From the NCBI GenBank assembly GCA_913778495.1, contig CAJYVD010000034.1, positions 1-64,000 on the forward strand: a DNA stretch of 64,000 nucleotides, given 5' to 3'. Both the position numbers and the translations under genes were made by a program. The stretch comes from an uncultured Pantoea sp. GTDB lineage: Bacteria > Pseudomonadota > Gammaproteobacteria > Enterobacterales > Enterobacteriaceae. The notes beneath the pieces are model-generated. The model saw nothing but the letters and a program-made list of their open reading frames with translations. It was not told the origin of the DNA and ran no database searches. Below, one piece after another: positions 60,233-64,000 of the stretch (its first letter is position 1; every line of letters starts with the position of its first letter).

Positions 60233-60260
60233 GAAGAAAAAGGGGCGGAAAATCCGCCCC
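60233..60260 (-). terminator. Intra-operon terminator after wzc
   Basis: GGGGCGGA (60242-60249) pairs with TCCGCCCC (60253-60260); on the minus strand it is followed by TTTTTCTTC. It lies 12 bases beyond the wzc stop and would separate wza-wzb-wzc from the glycosyltransferase genes unless read through by an RfaH-type antitermination complex or by a promoter in 60123-60232. Confidence 0.85.
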
Positions 60261-60272
60261 AAATGGTCGTGC

Positions 60273-62453
60273 TTAACTTTTGGTCTCTTTGCCGTATTCG
60301 TAGTTGTAATAGTCGTAACCATACCCGTAGGCATTCGACGCTTTACGTACCACGGCGTTGAGGATAACCCCTTTAATTTCAATACCGTTCTGCTCGAAGC
60401 GCTTGTAGCTAACATCCAGCTCTTTCGCGGTATTGGTCTCGAAACGTGCGACCATCAGCGACGTGCCTGCCAGCTTACCGATAATGGATGCGTCGGTGAC
60501 GGCCAGAATCGGTGGCGTATCGATGAGCACCAGGTCGTAATTCTGACTCGCCCACTCCAGCAGCTCCTGCATACGGCGATGCATCAGCAGTTCAGACGGG
60601 TTAGGTGGCACCTGCCCGCGCGGCAGGAAGTCAAAGCCGTAGACACCCTTTTGAATCAGCGCTGGGGTGAACTCGGTTTTGCCGGACAGCACGTTCGACA
60701 GACCGATTTTGTTATCTGCACCCAGCAGTTCATGGGTATAGCCACGACGCATATCGCCATCGATAAACAGCACGCGCTGACCTGCTTTCGATACCAGCGT
60801 CGCCAGGTTGGCACAGATAAAGGTTTTACCAATACCCGGGCTGGCACCGGTGATCATCAGAATGTTGTTTTTCGCTTCCATCATGGCGAAGTGCAGGCTG
60901 GTGCGCAGGCTACGGATCGCTTCAATGGAGAGGTCGGTCGGATTACCCAGCGCCAGCAGCGTGTTGTGCGGATCGCTTTTCTCTTTGTGATGGCCGCGGC
61001 GCGCCAGCGCTTCGGTGTCTTTCTTACGCTGCCATTCAGAAAGCGGCACGCTCGCGTAGACGTTCATGCCCAGCTCTTCCAGCTGCTCAGGGTTTTCAAT
61101 GCCGTGATGGAACAGCGCTTTCAGCAACACCAGACCCACGGAGAGCAGCAAGCCAAGAATCAGGCTGGCAGCAATGATCAGCGGCTTCTTCGGTGCAACC
61201 GGGCTACCTGCCGTTTCGGCACGGTCAATGATACGCACGTCACCCACGGTGCTGGCTTTGCTGATGCTCAGCTCCTGCTGACGGTTGAGCAGCTGCATGT
61301 AGATTTCCTGACCGGACTGCACATCACGCGTCAGACGCAGAATCTCCTGCTGCGTTTGCGGCATGCCGGCAATCTTTTTGTTCAGCTCAGCCTGCTCTGA
61401 CTCCAGCGTTTTGCGTTTTTCCAACAGCGCACGGTAGGTTGGGTGATCTTTGGTGAACAGCTGTGACACTTCCGCTTCACGGAACGTCAGCTCATTCAGC
61501 TGGCTCTGCACGCTGACTGAGGAGTCCAGCGCAGATTTCGCCTCCAGCGACATATCCACCGACTCGTTCTGACGACGATAGGTATTCAGCTTGTCTTCGG
61601 CTTCATCCAGATTAGCGCGAACTTGCGGCAGCTGATTGCGCAGGAACTGCAGACTTTTCTCCGCCTGTTCAGACTTGCGCTCAACGTTCTGCAGCAGATA
61701 GTTGTTGACGATCTGATTCAGCACGCGGCTGGCTTGCTCAGGATCTTCATTAACGTATTCCAGACCCAGCACGCCAGTGGTTTTCCCTTTGTCCGCCACG
61801 GTGAGTGCGCCCAGCACGTTTTTGATCGCCTGCAGCTCGGTCAGTTTGGTCACGCTGAAGCTGGTGCCTTCATCGGCTTCAATGCCGCTCACCAGCATGG
61901 TGACGTCGCCGTGCTGCTCCAGCTGGCCGACACGCCCTTTAAACAGCTCATCGCCGTCTTTGCTCACGGTGTAGGTCTGTGGACCGGTGACTTCCAGCTC
62001 GACGGTGCGCTTATCAATAGAACGTGGAATTTCCAGGCGGGAAATAGCGATTTGCGCGGGCTTGTGGCCCATCAGGCGCGAAAGGCCTTTACCAATAACC
62101 GGGAAGTAATTTTGCTGTACGACGGTATCCAGACCGAGGTCGTCTACCGTTTTCCCCAGCACCATACGGGATTCAACAATCTGAATCTCGGTATCCGAGG
62201 CGGGAGTGGAAGGCAGCACGTCCTGCAGCTCATTCAGTACCGAAGCGGTATTTTTTTGCTCGACCTGAACCATCGCGTCAGCGCTATAGATGGGCGTTGC
62301 AAACAGTGTGTAGAGCGTCCCCACCAGCATAAAGAAGGCGGTGACGGCAACAATGATCCAGCGGTGATCAATAAGCTGTCCCACAAGATGCGCCAGATCC
62401 CATCCATTCGAATCTTCCTTTGGCGCGGTCATAACCTTGTTTTTGATATTCAT
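60273..62453 (-). CDS. wzc: Polysaccharide co-polymerase and tyrosine autokinase Wzc/AmsA
   Basis: 726 residues from the ATG at 62453 (GGGAA upstream; a TTG at 62465 would add four). Two membrane helices (about 30-52 and 425-445) flank a periplasmic domain with coiled-coil segments. The cytoplasmic BY-kinase has Walker A GASPGIGKT, Walker A' VLFIDGDMRRG and Walker B LVLIDTPP. The C-terminal tail has seven clustered tyrosines (YGYGYDYYNYEY) for autophosphorylation. It controls polymer length and export with Wza and Wzb. Confidence 0.94.
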   Translation of the reverse strand: MNIKNKVMTAPKEDSNGWDLAHLVGQLIDHRWIIVAVTAFFMLVGTLYTLFATPIYSADAMVQVEQKNTASVLNELQDVLPSTPASDTEIQIVESRMVLGKTVDDLGLDTVVQQNYFPVIGKGLSRLMGHKPAQIAISRLEIPRSIDKRTVELEVTGPQTYTVSKDGDELFKGRVGQLEQHGDVTMLVSGIEADEGTSFSVTKLTELQAIKNVLGALTVADKGKTTGVLGLEYVNEDPEQASRVLNQIVNNYLLQNVERKSEQAEKSLQFLRNQLPQVRANLDEAEDKLNTYRRQNESVDMSLEAKSALDSSVSVQSQLNELTFREAEVSQLFTKDHPTYRALLEKRKTLESEQAELNKKIAGMPQTQQEILRLTRDVQSGQEIYMQLLNRQQELSISKASTVGDVRIIDRAETAGSPVAPKKPLIIAASLILGLLLSVGLVLLKALFHHGIENPEQLEELGMNVYASVPLSEWQRKKDTEALARRGHHKEKSDPHNTLLALGNPTDLSIEAIRSLRTSLHFAMMEAKNNILMITGASPGIGKTFICANLATLVSKAGQRVLFIDGDMRRGYTHELLGADNKIGLSNVLSGKTEFTPALIQKGVYGFDFLPRGQVPPNPSELLMHRRMQELLEWASQNYDLVLIDTPPILAVTDASIIGKLAGTSLMVARFETNTAKELDVSYKRFEQNGIEIKGVILNAVVRKASNAYGYGYDYYNYEYGKETKS

Positions 62454-62465
62454 GGATATTCCCAA

Positions 62466-62900
62466 CTATCGGCTTAATACGTTGACCCACTTCTGGGTAG
62501 CGTTTTCCAGTAACCCGTAGACCTCTTCGAAGGCCTCGCGGCTTTTTTTATACGGATCCGCAATTTCCTGCTGCCCAAGCCAGTGGCCAAGCAGCATCGT
62601 TTTGCCGCGAGCGGCTGGGTCGATTCTATTTACCTGCTCAATGTGGCGCTTTTCCATTACCAGAATCAGGTCGTATTCACGGCACATAGGGGCCGTTAAC
62701 TGCTGCGCCTGATGGCCCGCCAGTGACAGGCCGCGTTCTGCAGCCACGTCAGTGGCGGTCTGGTCCGCCGCGTGGCCTTGCAAGGCACTGAGACCCGCAG
62801 AGGCCACATGGATATCAGGTAGCGCGCGCTTGAACAGGCGCTCCCCGGTAGGGGAGCGGCAAATGTTGCCGACGCAGACAACTAACACGGACTTGATCAT
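62466..62900 (-). CDS. wzb: Low-molecular-weight protein tyrosine phosphatase Wzb/AmsI
   Basis: 144 residues. The P-loop VCVGNICRSPTGERL (C-x5-R) is at residues 8-22, and the general acid lies in EIADPYKKS. Dephosphorylates the Wzc tail. Compact spacing: 14 bases after wza and 12 before wzc. Confidence 0.95.
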   Translation of the reverse strand: MIKSVLVVCVGNICRSPTGERLFKRALPDIHVASAGLSALQGHAADQTATDVAAERGLSLAGHQAQQLTAPMCREYDLILVMEKRHIEQVNRIDPAARGKTMLLGHWLGQQEIADPYKKSREAFEEVYGLLENATQKWVNVLSR

Positions 62901-62914
62901 GCTAAACCTTGCTT

Positions 62915-64000
62915 CTACCAGTTATGGATACGCTGTGCCGCTGAGGTCGCGTTATCGATACCGACGATGGTTGGCAGCAGCCCCGAGATCACACGGTTCC
63001 AACGCGTGATCGGCGTGGAGGTCACGTAGACGATATCGTACGGTTCAAGCTGGAATTCCGTTCCCATCACCATAGAAGCGGCATCTTTGGTATTCAGCTG
63101 GTAAACGTTGGCAATCTTGGTGCGATTCGTGCCGCGAATGGTACGAATGACGAAGACACCGGTAGCGTCTGAGGTGGTTTGATCCATACCCTGCGCGTTA
63201 CCCAAGGCTTCCGCCAGCGTCATACCGCTGCGATCCATTTTCAGCGTCGCCTGCTGCTTCACTTCGCCCATCACAAACACTTTCAGGTCGTCGTTACGCG
63301 GCACGAACAGGATGTCGCCCGGATAGAGCAGATGGTTCTGGCTCAGATCGCCGTTTTGCATCAGCGCCTGCAGCGAAATACGCTGCTCGCGACCGTTGTG
63401 CGTCAGCACAACGTTGCGCCAGTCGGCATCGGCAGCAAGGCCACCGGCGGCGTTGATGGCATCCAGCACCGTGAGCGGCACGTTGGTAATGGCCTGCTGG
63501 CCAGAATTGGTGACGGAGCCCGTCACGTAGGTTTTCTGCGAGCGGAACGCGGCAATGTTCACGTCCACCTGCGGGCTTTCGATGTACTGCGCCAGACGGC
63601 GCGAGATTTCGGCGCGAATTTCACCCACGGTACGGCCCACAACGCGCACCTTACCGATGTAAGGGTAGAAGATAGTGCCGTCTGCCTGTACCCAGTTACC
63701 GGTGTCGCTGGCGCTGCGATACTGACCGGCGGGCGTGGTCAACTCAGGGTGATCCCACACGGTGACGTTCAACACATCACCGACGCCCACGCGGTATTCA
63801 TAGCTTTGGATTTCCGTTTGCAGCGCGGGGTTAGCCTGCGCCACATTCTGACGCGGACGCATCTGCTCAACCAGACGCGGCGTGAGCGGAAAGACGTTTA
63901 CGTATTTGTCGATGTCGAAGTTACTGTCCTGTTGCTCAACGACATCTTTTCCACTGGTGGAAAGGTGCGAACCCGGCTCGATGGTGCATCCGGAGAGAAA
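62915..64000 (-). CDS. wza: Outer membrane polysaccharide export protein Wza/AmsH (5' end beyond window)
   Basis: The reading frame is open to the window edge; 361 residues are visible. The first codons encode [11 protein letters not shown], the lipobox and acylated Cys of a lipoprotein, so only about 17-18 residues of the signal peptide are missing. [51 protein letters not shown] and [24 protein letters not shown] match E. coli Wza. Forms the octameric export channel with a C-terminal helix barrel through the outer membrane (ending AAQRIHNW). Confidence 0.95.
   Translation of the reverse strand, partial: FLSGCTIEPGSHLSTSGKDVVEQQDSNFDIDKYVNVFPLTPRLVEQMRPRQNVAQANPALQTEIQSYEYRVGVGDVLNVTVWDHPELTTPAGQYRSASDTGNWVQADGTIFYPYIGKVRVVGRTVGEIRAEISRRLAQYIESPQVDVNIAAFRSQKTYVTGSVTNSGQQAITNVPLTVLDAINAAGGLAADADWRNVVLTHNGREQRISLQALMQNGDLSQNHLLYPGDILFVPRNDDLKVFVMGEVKQQATLKMDRSGMTLAEALGNAQGMDQTTSDATGVFVIRTIRGTNRTKIANVYQLNTKDAASMVMGTEFQLEPYDIVYVTSTPITRWNRVISGLLPTIVGIDNATSAAQRIHNW

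Overview
The window looks like a chromosomal segment of an Enterobacterales bacterium, most likely Erwiniaceae (Pantoea or Erwinia type). Core genes (yeeX, yeeA, dacD, sbcB, puu genes, yeeZ, hisLGDCBHAFI, gnd, rml genes, galE, galF) read as close relatives of E. coli proteins. The right-hand exopolysaccharide locus has the amylovoran/stewartan (ams/wce) gene set and order rather than the E. coli colanic acid order. Assignments rest on remembered family sequences and visible motifs; no database search was possible.

Layout. 1-2416: hairpin- and repeat-rich upstream DNA, a ketopantoate-reductase paralogue and a LacI-like repressor without lacZ or lacY beside it. 2452-6955: yeeX, yeeA, dacD (all -) and sbcB (+). 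7155-13128: putrescine uptake and gamma-glutamylation genes, puuP-puuA (-) divergent from puuD-puuR-puuB (+), with no puuC or puuE present. 13171-20395: an AT-richer seven-gene cassette on the minus strand that looks like a lipid-linked sugar synthesis, flipping and transfer system inserted between puu and yeeZ-his. 20751-28991: yeeZ, then the his operon with leader peptide and attenuator. 29046-33054: yeaK, an orphan amino-acid-binding protein, an AstE/aspartoacylase-like metalloenzyme and gnd.

33055-48275: an AT-rich, ABC-transporter-dependent O-antigen cluster on the minus strand. It is introduced by a JUMPstart/ops element at 48237-48262 and reads rmlB-rmlD-rmlA-rmlC, a GT2, wzm, wzt with a C-terminal carbohydrate-binding extension, a 1335-residue methyltransferase/coiled-coil/glycosyltransferase, a GT4, an epimerase and a GT4. 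The large protein has the logic of the WbdD chain terminator and molecular ruler, but with a glycosyltransferase where WbdD has a kinase, and its coil is made of eight 17-residue repeats.

48606-64000: galE and galF, then the exopolysaccharide locus (minus strand) wza-wzb-wzc, a terminator, two GT2, a GT4, a phage-tailspike-like AmsF/WceF glycosidase, the AmsJ pyruvyl transferase, AmsK GT4 and the AmsL flippase. No Wzy polymerase (AmsC) is present where it normally sits, between wzc and the glycosyltransferases. Wza is cut by the window end and lacks only its first residues.

Functionally, the right half is two adjacent surface-polysaccharide factories: a rhamnose-based O antigen exported by Wzm/Wzt, and a pyruvylated, Wzx/Wza-type exopolysaccharide. 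They share the UDP-glucose/UDP-galactose supply from galF/galE. The 13-20 kb cassette may be a third, smaller glycan-modification system.
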